A DNA stretch of 64,000 nucleotides. Origin: Prolixibacter sp. NT017 (GTDB lineage Bacteria > Bacteroidota > Bacteroidia > Bacteroidales > Prolixibacteraceae). The translations under genes were made by a program, and so were the position numbers. Position 1 is the stretch's first letter. Every line of letters starts with the position of its first letter. Positions 40,601 to 48,328 of the stretch are shown here, one piece after another. The notes beneath the pieces are model-generated. The model ran no database searches, was not told the DNA's origin, and saw only the letters and a list, made by a program, of their open reading frames with translations. The stretch lies in assembly GCF_009617875.1 (NCBI RefSeq), contig NZ_BLAV01000001.1:2170001-2234000 (forward strand). The letters are read 5' to 3'.

Positions 40601-40955
40601 TAAAAGCGCGTACTACCCGCTGAAAGAAACTATCGATGGTGCTGACAGAAAAACGCGAGTAATCATGCAAAACCGATTTTAAGATTTGATTAGCGTTTTT
40701 TCGAATAGCTTCTTCCGTCTTTCCGGAAACCGTCGTCAATGTATCCAGATGCTGCGAAGGTTGTCCGCTAGCCAATAGATACAGTTCACTAAGTATCCTG
40801 CCCTTCATTTCGGCCGTAGCCTTATTGGTAAATGTTACGGCCAAAATATGCCGGTACGCTGTTGATTCCTGAAAAATAAGCTTCAGATATTCACGTGTTA
40901 TCTGAAACGTTTTTCCTGACCCGGCCGACGCTTTATATATTTTCAAATTAGACAT
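37608..40955 (-). CDS. UvrD/AddA-type helicase with C-terminal PD-(D/E)XK nuclease
   Basis: A 1115-residue SF1A helicase from the ATG at 40955 (MSNLKIYKASAGSGKTF). Walker A is ASAGSGKTF, motif Ia AVTFTNKATAEMK, motif II DEFQDTSRMQW, motif III VGDVKQSIYRWRNGDW, motif IV TNWRSTKNVIDF, motif V LTIHKSKGLEFPVVFIPF and motif VI LLYVAFTRARNALVVYG. The C-terminus is a PD-(D/E)XK nuclease: HRPDRVMMKENQLVVVDYKTGSE, with the Lys-containing DYKT catalytic core. This is the AddA/RecB architecture of DNA end processing and Chi-dependent recombination. The usual partner AddB is not adjacent: upstream lies a divergent surface-protein gene and downstream a thioesterase. The partner may be elsewhere. Confidence 0.9.
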   Translation of the reverse strand: MSNLKIYKASAGSGKTFQITREYLKLIFQESTAYRHILAVTFTNKATAEMKGRILSELYLLASGQPSQHLDTLTTVSGKTEEAIRKNANQILKSVLHDYSRFSVSTIDSFFQRVVRAFTREIRLHASFRTELDHRAILEEAVERLFLGIDDNELLREWFLDFAEQTLQVGQNWNFKQHILERGSEIFGEAFRTFDDELITRMEDKEFLADYGKKLKKITEEFDERMADIGRKGIALMTRLGLRPESFKYGKTSFASYFPKLTEGKYEPGARVLKAVDNLDDWSTKTTESAVKNAIDAVYDEGLNSLLKEALQYYKDEFPKVESANAVLPNLYTLGVLTDLASKVKEISLEKNILILSDTAQLLNKVIAGSDTPFVYEKMGSVYQHFMLDEFQDTSRMQWHNLNPLVENSLAEGGQNMVVGDVKQSIYRWRNGDWNLLANQLEHDFQHYGLDKVTLGTNWRSTKNVIDFNNIIFRQAAEFLQEDVNTQLESAGDILENKGDFEDLIAKAYADHFQKCARSKGDEGYVRIDLMENEGNKEDFRQMAIERTISDIENMQELGYEPGDMAILVRNKREGAEIARALLEKKLANPNTSYSYDVISNDSLFVGNAATVKFVLNYFHILAGPKNKIREAEMIHEFFFYLLPSMSQQEQALLKNEGKPQLDLFGASNSEQDEMAAWYFDYMNNMPALFKPWLGDEESVALKNELRGLPLYNLAERLIREFRLNAISGEWPYLQAFLDILLDYTRTESADINSFIDWWESTGFSKTISVAEEQNAIRVLTIHKSKGLEFPVVFIPFCDWPVYPDPKHAPHLWCKPKSEPLNELALVPVKYKKNLTNSLFAEEYFTEMLYSAVDNLNLLYVAFTRARNALVVYGAYNPKLTKGVGNSMSGLLQRIFENPPLLDSEDRQHYIDIADFWNMETKSFELGVLQPSAQEKSTTDSFALTNFQLGGKGDSLKIRLHSQDYFEIKPSNKLEKVNYGQLMHEIFENIITAKDIDKALSRMLFEGKIEQAELEQLRSEITEKLEDDTVHSWFDGSWKVLAERDILRGKERTHRPDRVMMKENQLVVVDYKTGSENEKNRKQVAGYLMDIRKMGYTQTKGYVWYIQENKLVEVD

Positions 40956-41264
40956 TATTTCAACAGAATTTTGCTTCATTTAAGGAGTCAAACTGTCCTC
41001 AAAACCATTATTATTGATGAAGAATGACAACTTTCAGTTCACTTCTGTAAAAGTAGAAAACATCTCCGGAAATTTTTTTTACACACTTCGCATTTATCCA
41101 TTTTATGACTATTGCTTTCTCTGCACACCGCGAAACAACTGAGGTTCTGATTACTGAGCTGACCAGATTATCTCCAATGGCTAACCTGTTAAATCTTGCT
41201 TTTTATTAATTCGCGTCATAATTACATAATTTTTGACATTATGGTACGTTATTAAAGGCAAAGG

Positions 41265-41279
41265 GTAATTCTGAATTAC
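41265..41279. promoter_or_regulatory. 15-bp palindrome before the fibre gene
   Basis: GTAATTC-T-GAATTAC is a perfect dyad 80 bp upstream of the ATG at 41358. It lies in the 402-bp divergent spacer (40956-41357), which otherwise contains only a TACTTTTA (-7-like, minus strand, 41055-41048) probably for the helicase gene. A possible operator; no regulator is known. Confidence 0.35.
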
Positions 41280-41357
41280 CAAAAAAATGTTATGTTAGCA
41301 AGCTCAAAATTCGAGAAGTTTCACAGTTTGACTAACCCAATTCACAAATACGGAAGC

Positions 41358-43373
41358 ATGAAAATCCTAAATTCTGAGAAAGTAAGTTACTTGTTGTTGT
41401 TCGGGTTACTTCTATTTTTCACCCCCGGTATCACTGTGGCTCAAAATGTTTCAGTAAGTGATGAACCTCATAGTCCGGACTCAACAGCAGTTCTGGATAT
41501 TTATTCCAACACCAAAGGTCTGCTTATCCCCCGTGTAGACCTGGTTGCTCCAAACGATCCGGTTGCTGGAACGAAACCCACAGGATTGTTGGTATGGAAC
41601 AAAACCGCTTCGGCGCTTTACCCCAACATTGGATTATATTATTGGGATGCTGCTGCTGCTGATTGGAAAAGTATTTCATCGACGGAATATGTTCCGCAGA
41701 CTTCCGCTTATTATATAGACAAGGCAACATCATACAAGAGTGCCGACTCTATATTGGATAAAAACTTGAAAGTTATAGATGATCTTTTTACAGCGATAGC
41801 CCAGCAACCCGGTACCAATGCCAATTATATGGTAAATATAATTGCGACTCGTCAGGGGGCAGGTTTGAACCAAACTGATGGCGCCTACCTTAATCATCCG
41901 ACTGCTACGTATATTTCGACAGCTACTTCACTGAATGAAGCAGATTCACTGTTGGATAATCAATTGACTACGGTTACCAATTCCACCGCGACAAACAGTG
42001 CAGCCCTTGTCAACTTAAACACACGGGTTACCAACAATACAAATGCGATTGCCACAAATACGTCCAATATTTCAACAAATACATCTGACATTTCGAATCT
42101 GCAAACGCAGGTCAATAATCTTGCTTCTAATACATCCACACAAACCGAAATAGACGCGGTTGAAGCCGGAGCCGGCTTGAATGCCGATGGGACCTATTCG
42201 GCTAACAGTGGCGCAACTTATATTGGAACCGCCACCAGCTTGAATAACGCTGATAATCTATTGGACCAGGCTATCAGCTCAGTAATGGCTGATGTCCAAA
42301 CCAACAATCAGGATGTATCACAACTCTCTCAAGATGTAGCTAATGTACAGCAACAGACTACAAACATTCAAGCGGAGTTGGATAATACTCAGGCCGGCGC
42401 TGGATTGGGAACCGACGGTAGTTATACCGCCAATGCCGGAACTAACGTTATCACCAGTGCAACTGACCTGAATAACGCTGACGTTTTGCTCGATCAGGCT
42501 GTAACAGCGGTTACTACAACGGCTCAAACCAATCAGTCTAATATTTCCAGTTTGGACACTCGTGTACAGACATTGGAAAACAATTCGGTTTCCAGTGCTG
42601 ACTTTGGCGCTGCCGGTACCGTAGAAGCGAATAAAGCAATCGTTGCCGGAAGCGATAAGTCCGTTAGCGGCTTTAACAAAATATCTACAGATGGTAAAGT
42701 AACGGTCGGAGCAACAACTCAGCCGGAAGCATCAGCCATTATGGAAGTAAATTCCACTACGCAAGGTTTTCTTCCTCCGCGAATGACGCTGGCGCAAATT
42801 GATGCCATAGCCTCACCCGCTGAAGGTTTGATGGTATATTGTACTTCGCTACACCAACCTCTTTACTATAACGGTTCTCACTGGATGACCTATACCGGCA
42901 GACCTGCCGAAATCAAAGTTGGAAATAAACTGGAAGGTGGTATTATCTTCTATATCAACAACTCGACCAATGAGGTTTATGTTGTCGCAGAACAGGTATT
43001 TAATGGCCTTGAATGGGGACCGATCGACCAGATGATTGGTGCAACCAGCATTGACGGATCATCCAATACATCACTGATCAATACAGCGCTGGCAAGTAAT
43101 ACGACCTATGCTGCACCATTCTGTGCAAGTTATACGTACGAACTAAAAACAGACTGGTACCTACCCTCTCAAGAGGAAATGGCTTTATTATATGCGGCAC
43201 AAGCCCAATTGCCCTCAGGATTTATCCAGTCAGCTTATTACTGGACTTCAACAGAAGTTGATGCATCTAAAGCCGTAGCATTCGATGGTTCAACCGGAAC
43301 AGCTATCACTGCAGGTCAATTGAAATCAAGCAAATACCAGTTTTACGCAATCCGGAAATTCGTTATTCAGTAA
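41358..43373 (+). CDS. tail-fibre-like surface protein with repeats and C-terminal Lcl/DUF1566-like domain
   Basis: A 671-residue secreted protein from the ATG at 41358 (signal YLLLFGLLLFFTPGITVAQ). An N-terminal head (VSVSDEPHSPDSTAVLD, NTKGLLIPRVDL) is found on Bacteroidota fibre-like proteins. Then four units with A-T-Y/x-I-x-x-A-T-S-x-x-x-A-D-x-x-L-D, three of them preceded by AGAGL (GAGLNQTDG, GAGLNADGTYS, GAGLGTDGSYT), alternate with Asn/Thr-rich coiled-coil-like stretches (TNSTATNSAALVNLNTRV). A second head-like block (STTQGFLPPRMTLAQIDAI) precedes the C-terminal domain: GGIIFYINNSTNEVYVVA, DWYLPSQEEMALLYAAQ, YYWTSTEVDASKAVAF, like the DUF1566/Lcl_C fold. Trimerisation and surface binding are inferred. 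It shares TAATG with the next gene. Confidence 0.8.
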   Translation: MKILNSEKVSYLLLFGLLLFFTPGITVAQNVSVSDEPHSPDSTAVLDIYSNTKGLLIPRVDLVAPNDPVAGTKPTGLLVWNKTASALYPNIGLYYWDAAAADWKSISSTEYVPQTSAYYIDKATSYKSADSILDKNLKVIDDLFTAIAQQPGTNANYMVNIIATRQGAGLNQTDGAYLNHPTATYISTATSLNEADSLLDNQLTTVTNSTATNSAALVNLNTRVTNNTNAIATNTSNISTNTSDISNLQTQVNNLASNTSTQTEIDAVEAGAGLNADGTYSANSGATYIGTATSLNNADNLLDQAISSVMADVQTNNQDVSQLSQDVANVQQQTTNIQAELDNTQAGAGLGTDGSYTANAGTNVITSATDLNNADVLLDQAVTAVTTTAQTNQSNISSLDTRVQTLENNSVSSADFGAAGTVEANKAIVAGSDKSVSGFNKISTDGKVTVGATTQPEASAIMEVNSTTQGFLPPRMTLAQIDAIASPAEGLMVYCTSLHQPLYYNGSHWMTYTGRPAEIKVGNKLEGGIIFYINNSTNEVYVVAEQVFNGLEWGPIDQMIGATSIDGSSNTSLINTALASNTTYAAPFCASYTYELKTDWYLPSQEEMALLYAAQAQLPSGFIQSAYYWTSTEVDASKAVAFDGSTGTAITAGQLKSSKYQFYAIRKFVIQ

Positions 43374-44551
43374 TGAGTCGACTCATCTACATAACACTCC
43401 TCTTTGCCTGTTCACTTCTTGTGAGAACACAAGCAGATGCACAGCAAGCTGTTTTTCATAACAGTGGTGCACAGATTGTGATTACCAAAGGCGCTGACGT
43501 GAATATACAGGGTTCCATGCTTAGTGAGCCGTCCAATAATATCGCTCCCAAAATTCAGCTAAACGGAAATCTCAGCATTTCGGGTGACATCATTAATCAT
43601 TCCGACAATCTGTTCCGTATATCCGAAGGATACCTGATTTTGACAGGAGCAGGAACACAGGTTATCAGCAGCAATTCATCCAACCCGTTTCTGGTATACA
43701 ACCTGGAGCTTAACGGAACAGGAACAACGCTTCTGCAAACCAATGTTCGTATTATCAACGATTTGAATTTTCAACAAGGATACATCGATGTCGGCGACCA
43801 GGACTTAGTCCTGTACAAAAATGCGGTTACCTCCGGAACACCGGGAGATCAGTCAATGGTCGTCACTTCGGGAACCGGCCGGATGATTAAAAGTATGGCG
43901 CAGCAAGAGGATATTACTTTCCCGGTAGGAAGTACATCAAAAGGCGCACATTATTCTCCGGTAGATGTTGCCTGGGAATCGGGTACTTTTTACAGCAGTA
44001 GTATCGTTATGCTTTCGGTTAAACCGGAAAAACTGGACGCTAATACCAGTCCGCAAAACTACTTGGAAAAATACTGGGATGTGCAGGTAAGCGGAGTAGA
44101 TAATCCCAAAGCTGACCTCACATTTCACTATGCACCGGAAGAAGTTTTTGGTGATTCAACTCAAATTTACGCCATGCGTTTCTTTGAGAATAACGGACAA
44201 ATGTGGCCGCGTTTCGATGGTGAACTCAACCCGGTGACTCATAGTTTCACCTTCACGACCAGTGATTTTGGAAAATTCACCGCTGGCGATTTGGGTACTT
44301 CTGACTTCTCCGATGTAATTGTCTTCCCGAACCCAAATAATGGTGCTTTCTCCATTAAAGTCATTGCTCCTGCCGAAGGAATGATGGATATGCAATTCAC
44401 CAACATGGCTGGTCAGCTATTATACTCCGGCCAAATCGACCAGGGAATTCATGAATATGACTTTACCAATTCGCCTAAAGGAGTGTATTTTGTTAAAATA
44501 TTCTTCAAAGAAAATCCAAAGATTGTGACACGTAAAATCGTCATACGATAA
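43373..44551 (+). CDS. T9SS cargo protein with type A sorting domain
   Basis: A 392-residue protein: signal peptide (IYITLLFACSLLVRTQADA), a beta-helix-like region with repeats of short Asn/Gly/Ser strands (IQLNGNLSISGDIINHSDN, FLVYNLELNGTGTTLLQTN), an Ig-like segment and a C-terminal type IX sorting domain from about residue 318 (VIVFPNPNNGAFSIKV, GVYFVKIFFKENPKIVTRKIVIR). The PNP-x-x-G-x-F start and the final K-I-V-I-R motif are diagnostic. Cargo is exported by T9SS and usually linked to lipopolysaccharide at the surface. The ATG overlaps the preceding stop (TAATG), so it is translated with the fibre-like protein. A terminator follows. Confidence 0.9.
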   Translation: MSRLIYITLLFACSLLVRTQADAQQAVFHNSGAQIVITKGADVNIQGSMLSEPSNNIAPKIQLNGNLSISGDIINHSDNLFRISEGYLILTGAGTQVISSNSSNPFLVYNLELNGTGTTLLQTNVRIINDLNFQQGYIDVGDQDLVLYKNAVTSGTPGDQSMVVTSGTGRMIKSMAQQEDITFPVGSTSKGAHYSPVDVAWESGTFYSSSIVMLSVKPEKLDANTSPQNYLEKYWDVQVSGVDNPKADLTFHYAPEEVFGDSTQIYAMRFFENNGQMWPRFDGELNPVTHSFTFTTSDFGKFTAGDLGTSDFSDVIVFPNPNNGAFSIKVIAPAEGMMDMQFTNMAGQLLYSGQIDQGIHEYDFTNSPKGVYFVKIFFKENPKIVTRKIVIR

Positions 44552-44592
44552 TAGGAAATTTGTTTTATCGAATAAAAAGGCAAATATTCAAG

Positions 44593-44634
44593 AAAGAGTC
44601 TGTCCAAAAAGCAAGTGGACAGACTTTTTTCTTT
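44593..44634 (+). terminator. intrinsic terminator of the fibre/T9SS operon
   Basis: AGTCTGTCC, a loop of 11 nt, GGACAGACT followed by TTTTTCTTT, 42 bp after the stop codon at 44551. Confidence 0.85.
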
Positions 44635-44658
44635 AGCATTCGTCGGGTCAACAAAACA

Positions 44659-44873
44659 TCAAGAGATAAATAATTTTTGTCAAGACTTTATTTTAAAATA
44701 TCAAGACATAATTTAAAAACGTCAAGACATTTTAAACAAAACATTTAGACATTTCTTCTAAAAGATCTTGATGTTTTTCGAAAAAGGTCAAGACGTAATT
44801 TTAAAAAGTCCGGACTTTTTTAAAAAAGGTCAAGACTTTCTTTCAATCCTGTCGGACCTTTTCCCCGGTAAGG
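44659..44873. repeat. ten-unit degenerate tandem array, period 21-22 bp
   Basis: Units begin at 44659, 44680, 44701, 44722, 44744, 44766, 44788, 44809, 44830 and 44852. Seven units begin TCAAGA (six TCAAGAC), the others are variants (TTTAGAC, TCTTGAT, TCCGGAC, TCGGACC). The second half of most units is an A/T-tract such as TTTTAAAAA. The period (two helical turns) is constant although the sequence has drifted. It lies between the T9SS operon terminator and the terminator of the SPOR-domain gene, in the ~500-bp spacer 44552-45049, with no reading frame. It is not a CRISPR array: unique spacers are absent and the unit is too short. Function unknown; a protein-binding or curved-DNA array is possible. 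Confidence 0.75.
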
Positions 44874-44905
44874 TATATACTCCCTAAAAAACGAGTAATG
44901 ATTCA

Positions 44906-44943
44906 AGAAAAAAGAGGCTGTCCCAAACGAGACAGCCTCTTTT
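44906..44943. terminator. bidirectional intrinsic terminator
   Basis: AAGAGGCTGTC pairs with GACAGCCTCTT around an 8-nt loop, flanked by A- and T-runs. It serves the minus-strand SPOR-domain gene (stop at 45050, about 100 bp away). Confidence 0.8.
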
Positions 44944-45049
44944 AATCTTATGGATCTCATAATTATCGGTTCAGAGCCCCCACGGGAAGAATTACCCGTT
45001 TTTCGGAGAAAGTATTTCACTGCTTAACGACCCGAACCAGATGTAATAA

Positions 45050-46414
45050 CTATTCATCATCGTAGACCCCGTGGAACTCGCCAGAAATGGAACGTAAGCG
45101 AACGCCATTCTTATATCCAACCACAAAGGCATCTTTTATCTTCGTATCTCTCCGGATGCGCTTCTTGAAAGCCTCAGCCTCCGGATAAGTATCGAAAGTT
45201 CCTAACGTAAATTTCAGGTAACCGTCCTGCTCTTCGCTCTTAATTGGTTCTGTCAGATGAAGTATTCTCGCCAATTCCTCGGCCGTGTAATGGTACTGGG
45301 CAAAAGCGCCAACCTGAACAGCAAAACGATAAACAGCGTCCTTATACAAATGACCACTTATTTTTACGTTATCGTCGCCGGTGCGGTAAAAGCCGAAATG
45401 CCCATCAATCTGTTGAGCCCCGTTATAATCTTTCAGCGGAAGAATCTTATAGCTCAACATCATGATTGAACCTTTGGGCAGTTGCGGATAATCTACGTGA
45501 ATATCTGTCTTGGTGTAACTCTTTGTCGAATCATCCCATGCGTATATACCTTTCGGCAGCGGAATATTCAACATACCCGGCGTACTCAAATCACCCTTCT
45601 GAATTTTGATATCCAAATGATACTCGTGTCCCGGTAAGAGTTTCTTCTCCGAATTCACAGCGAGTGGAACCTCCTTCAAACCAAATTTCTTATCTAAATC
45701 AAGCATATACTCCGCTGTCTTCTCTCCTCTTCTTTTCCCAAACTTGTAAACGATGCCGACTTCACCGACCAGGTAATTCGGATTTCTCAACCACTTGTAA
45801 TCTTTATCGTTTCCTCCTTCATAATACTGAGAATCCAGTCCGCGCCAGGATGCTCCCAAACGGAATCCCAGGTGATGCGTCAGGTTATAATCGAACAGCA
45901 AACCAACCTGATACGAAATCTTGTATTTGTCCTTAGGCTTAACAATGTTTGGAGAAGGCTCGAATAAATTGACACCACCTCCTACTTTGCCATAAAACGC
46001 ATATCGTTTTTGCGAAACATCTTTTGCCTGCAGGTTGGTAAAATTGATTAACCCGTTCAGATTGATATCGTGATAATAAGAATAATCGTTGCCAATTGCA
46101 CGGGCAAAACCAAACTCATATTCCGTTTCGATAGAAAATACATCGTTTATTTTTCGTTGAATCCCTGCTCCCACAAACGGAGTGATTTCGTTAAAATAGG
46201 CATTGAAGTAAGGATCCAATTCATTATTTATCGCTTTAAAATAATTGGTGGCTCCTCCGTTAATGTAAAAAGACCAGGGTTGACTGATATGATACTTTTC
46301 CGGCTTTGCCTGCGTACTGTCCTGCTCCTGGGCAGCCGCACCGACCGAAACAGAAAACAATAAAAGCATCATCGTGGCACGAAGTAATCCCGGCAGAGTA
46401 AAGTGTCTTCTCAT
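45050..46414 (-). CDS. outer membrane barrel protein with C-terminal SPOR-like domain
   Basis: A 454-residue protein from the ATG at 46414 (MRRHFTLPGLLRA), signal peptide ending SVGAAAQ. Residues ~35-235 are amphipathic strands of an OmpA-like barrel (WSFYINGGATNYFKAIN, ITPFVGAGIQRKI, FSIETEYEFGFARA, YAFYGKVGGGVNLF, SYQVGLLFDYNLTHH, GEVGIVYKFGKR). A periplasmic linker with beta structure follows, and the C-terminus (~370-440) looks like a SPOR domain: FAVQVGAFAQYHYTAEEL, KFTLGTFDTYPEAEAFKKRI, KDAFVVGYKNGVRL. SPOR domains bind peptidoglycan lacking stem peptides, so the protein may link the outer membrane to the cell wall at division sites. A second ATG at residue 16 is possible. Confidence 0.75.
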   Translation of the reverse strand: MRRHFTLPGLLRATMMLLLFSVSVGAAAQEQDSTQAKPEKYHISQPWSFYINGGATNYFKAINNELDPYFNAYFNEITPFVGAGIQRKINDVFSIETEYEFGFARAIGNDYSYYHDINLNGLINFTNLQAKDVSQKRYAFYGKVGGGVNLFEPSPNIVKPKDKYKISYQVGLLFDYNLTHHLGFRLGASWRGLDSQYYEGGNDKDYKWLRNPNYLVGEVGIVYKFGKRRGEKTAEYMLDLDKKFGLKEVPLAVNSEKKLLPGHEYHLDIKIQKGDLSTPGMLNIPLPKGIYAWDDSTKSYTKTDIHVDYPQLPKGSIMMLSYKILPLKDYNGAQQIDGHFGFYRTGDDNVKISGHLYKDAVYRFAVQVGAFAQYHYTAEELARILHLTEPIKSEEQDGYLKFTLGTFDTYPEAEAFKKRIRRDTKIKDAFVVGYKNGVRLRSISGEFHGVYDDE

Positions 46415-46593
46415 TTTTATCAAGGTTAGTTGCAATAACAACGTAAAATGGTTTCTTCTCAATATTTATTAAGGGTCTGAACCAAATTTAAAAAATTTGA
46501 ACCCCATTTCTTAATTTAATGAAAAATATTATCAACAAATACAAGCGACTTATCACGTTTCAGGAAAGTACAAATTGAAAACGAACCCATTCG

Positions 46594-47031
46594 TTAGCTG
46601 AGTTTAAACCGAACCCGAAGCACACCATCGTCAAAAGATGTGGAGATTAGATGAAACGTACCAATTTCGTTTGTCTCATTAACATGGTCACCAATACAGG
46701 GACAGGCATCGTATTCGCCAACATGCACAATGCGCAAATGTTCCTCATCAATGGCTTCATCCGGCAACCGGTCCAGGTTATAGCGCTCCGCCGCTTCATC
46801 GTATGTGACCATTTCGTATGCTACTGCCAAATTCCAGGCAATAACCTCATTCACCCGAAGTTCAAGATCTTTTTCTTCATCCGTGGTGAGCGTCCGGTTA
46901 AACCGGTAATCACATTTCGATTTCCGGCGCTCTATGTGACTGGCAAAGGCCCGGTTACAACCAAACATGCGCATCATCGTCTGATTCAGAATATGCTCGG
47001 CCGTATGCATCCGGTGATCGTAATCTTTCAT
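46594..47031 (-). CDS. AlaX-like alanyl-tRNA editing domain protein
   Basis: A 145-residue stand-alone editing domain of the AlaX/ThrRS-SAD family. The zinc-site motif HTAEHIL (His ~9, His ~13) is at the N-terminus and the C-terminal ligands are in CPCIGDHVNETNEIG at ~110-124. These proteins hydrolyse Ser-tRNA-Ala (or similar mischarged tRNAs) and backstop the synthetase. It is shorter than typical AlaX-S (~150-160) but complete in its motifs. It is cytoplasmic. A -7 box lies at 47050-47057. It stands in opposite orientation to the ECF sigma operon. Confidence 0.82.
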   Translation of the reverse strand: MKDYDHRMHTAEHILNQTMMRMFGCNRAFASHIERRKSKCDYRFNRTLTTDEEKDLELRVNEVIAWNLAVAYEMVTYDEAAERYNLDRLPDEAIDEEHLRIVHVGEYDACPCIGDHVNETNEIGTFHLISTSFDDGVLRVRFKLS

Positions 47032-47049
47032 TAGTTAGTCTATTTAAAA

Positions 47050-47057
47050 CAAAAATA
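47050..47057 (-). promoter_or_regulatory. -7 box of the AlaX-like gene
   Basis: TATTTTTG on the minus strand is an exact match, 19 bp before the start codon at 47031. No -33 box recognised. Confidence 0.45.
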
Positions 47058-47180
47058 GCCATTTCTCCTGTTATATTCGCGGTAATTCTTGCATACCCTG
47101 TTTCAAAATATGAATTTTATGTTTCCACCATGCAACACAATTGAAATCGTCTCGTCATTCAAACAGAAGGATAAAGTAAA

Positions 47181-47753
47181 TTGAAAAGAAAAGCGATAAA
47201 TATTCATCAGCACCTGATTGACCGCTGCCTGCTTAACGATGCCAAAGCTCAGTTCGAGATTTACAAACTGTACTACAAGGCAATGTACAATACCAGTTTG
47301 CGAATCGTCGGCAATGTAGAAGATGCGGAAGATGTCATGCAGGAAGCTTTTCTTAAAGCGTTCAGAAAAATAAATTCTTATGAGGGCGAAGTAAGCTTCG
47401 GAGCCTGGCTGAAACGAATTGTCATTAATCATTCCATCGATTACCTGAAAAAAAGGAAGATGGTCTTCAATGAACTTTCGGCCAACGAAAACAGGTTACC
47501 AGATAATGGCAGCGAACCCGAAGTGGAAGAAAATATTTCGGTCGACGAAATAAAGAAGGCGATGAACGAACTCTCACATGGCTACCGGTTGGTGCTTTCA
47601 CTCATTCTGTTTGAAGGATACGACCACGAGGAAGTGAGCGAGATTTTGGGAATTAAAAACGCTACCAGCCGTTCGCAATTTCTGCGGGCACGCAATAAAC
47701 TAAAAGAGATTTTGATAAACAGAAGAAGTAAAAATAACGTGGCAATCATCTGA
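47181..47753 (+). CDS. ECF-subfamily RNA polymerase sigma factor
   Basis: A 190-residue sigma-70 family protein with a TTG start at 47181 (no ATG upstream in frame); AAGGATAAAG precedes it. Region 2 spans ~20-90: YYKAMYNTSLRIVGNVEDAEDVMQEAFLKAFRK, followed by GAWLKRIVINHSIDYLKKRK. Region 4 spans ~125-180: HGYRLVLSLILFEGYDHEEVSEILGIKNATSRSQFLRARNKL. It recruits RNA polymerase core to a dedicated set of promoters. It is the first gene of a three-gene operon with an anti-sigma protein and a DUF4097 adhesin-like protein (2 bp gap, then 20 bp overlap). The signal is probably envelope-related. Confidence 0.92.
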   Translation: MKRKAINIHQHLIDRCLLNDAKAQFEIYKLYYKAMYNTSLRIVGNVEDAEDVMQEAFLKAFRKINSYEGEVSFGAWLKRIVINHSIDYLKKRKMVFNELSANENRLPDNGSEPEVEENISVDEIKKAMNELSHGYRLVLSLILFEGYDHEEVSEILGIKNATSRSQFLRARNKLKEILINRRSKNNVAII

Positions 47754-47755
47754 TT

Positions 47756-48328
47756 ATGGACAATCTGGAGAAAATAATAAAGGATAGAAGGGACGATTTT
47801 CTGGAAGAACCTGCAGAAGGCCATTTCGAACGCTTCCAGAACCGACTGGCACAAGCCGAAGGAAAAACCAAACGGAAGAAGTTATTTGTTTCGCGGTTTA
47901 GCCGGGTGGCAGCAGTTGCCATCATCCTGTTGCTATCGGCCAACCTGGTAATGTATTGGTTCCATCCGGCGCAAGACCAAAGCCAGGCCGTGAACCAAAC
48001 GGAAGAAGTTCCGGGGGAATTCAATGAGGCCCAGTTGTATTACACGGCCCGAATTAACGACGGCATCAGTCAGTTGCAAAAAATGGCCAACCAGGGGGTT
48101 GAGTCACCCAAGGAAGTAAAAGAGATTCAAAAAGAACTGACCGAAATGGACAGCCTTTACCGGAATTTGCAAAAAGAGCTGAAAGTCAATCCGGGAGACG
48201 AGAGAATTTTAAATGCCATGATTGAGCACTACCAAACCAAACTGGCAATTATTAATACGATACTCAACGATTTAAAAAACGCATCAATACAAAAAAAATC
48301 ATCATCTCATGAAAACGTTCAAATATAA
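47756..48328 (+). CDS. membrane-anchored anti-sigma factor
   Basis: A 190-residue protein starting 2 bp after the sigma factor stop. The cytoplasmic N-terminus (~1-48, IIKDRRDDFLEEPAEGHFERF) precedes a single transmembrane segment (VAAVAIILLLSANLVMYWF, ~51-69) and a periplasmic helical domain rich in Gln/Glu (YYTARINDGISQLQKMANQG, KELTEMDSLYRNLQKEL, MIEHYQTKLAIINTIL). It lacks the zinc-binding HxxxCxxC motif of ZAS anti-sigmas, so it represents the other Bacteroidota type. Role: sequesters the upstream sigma factor until the signal arrives. It overlaps the next gene by 20 bp. Confidence 0.8.
   Translation: MDNLEKIIKDRRDDFLEEPAEGHFERFQNRLAQAEGKTKRKKLFVSRFSRVAAVAIILLLSANLVMYWFHPAQDQSQAVNQTEEVPGEFNEAQLYYTARINDGISQLQKMANQGVESPKEVKEIQKELTEMDSLYRNLQKELKVNPGDERILNAMIEHYQTKLAIINTILNDLKNASIQKKSSSHENVQI

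Noticed and set aside
44659..44873. CRISPR array
   Set aside because: The units are only 21-22 bp with no unique spacers and no cas genes nearby; better explained as a degenerate tandem array.
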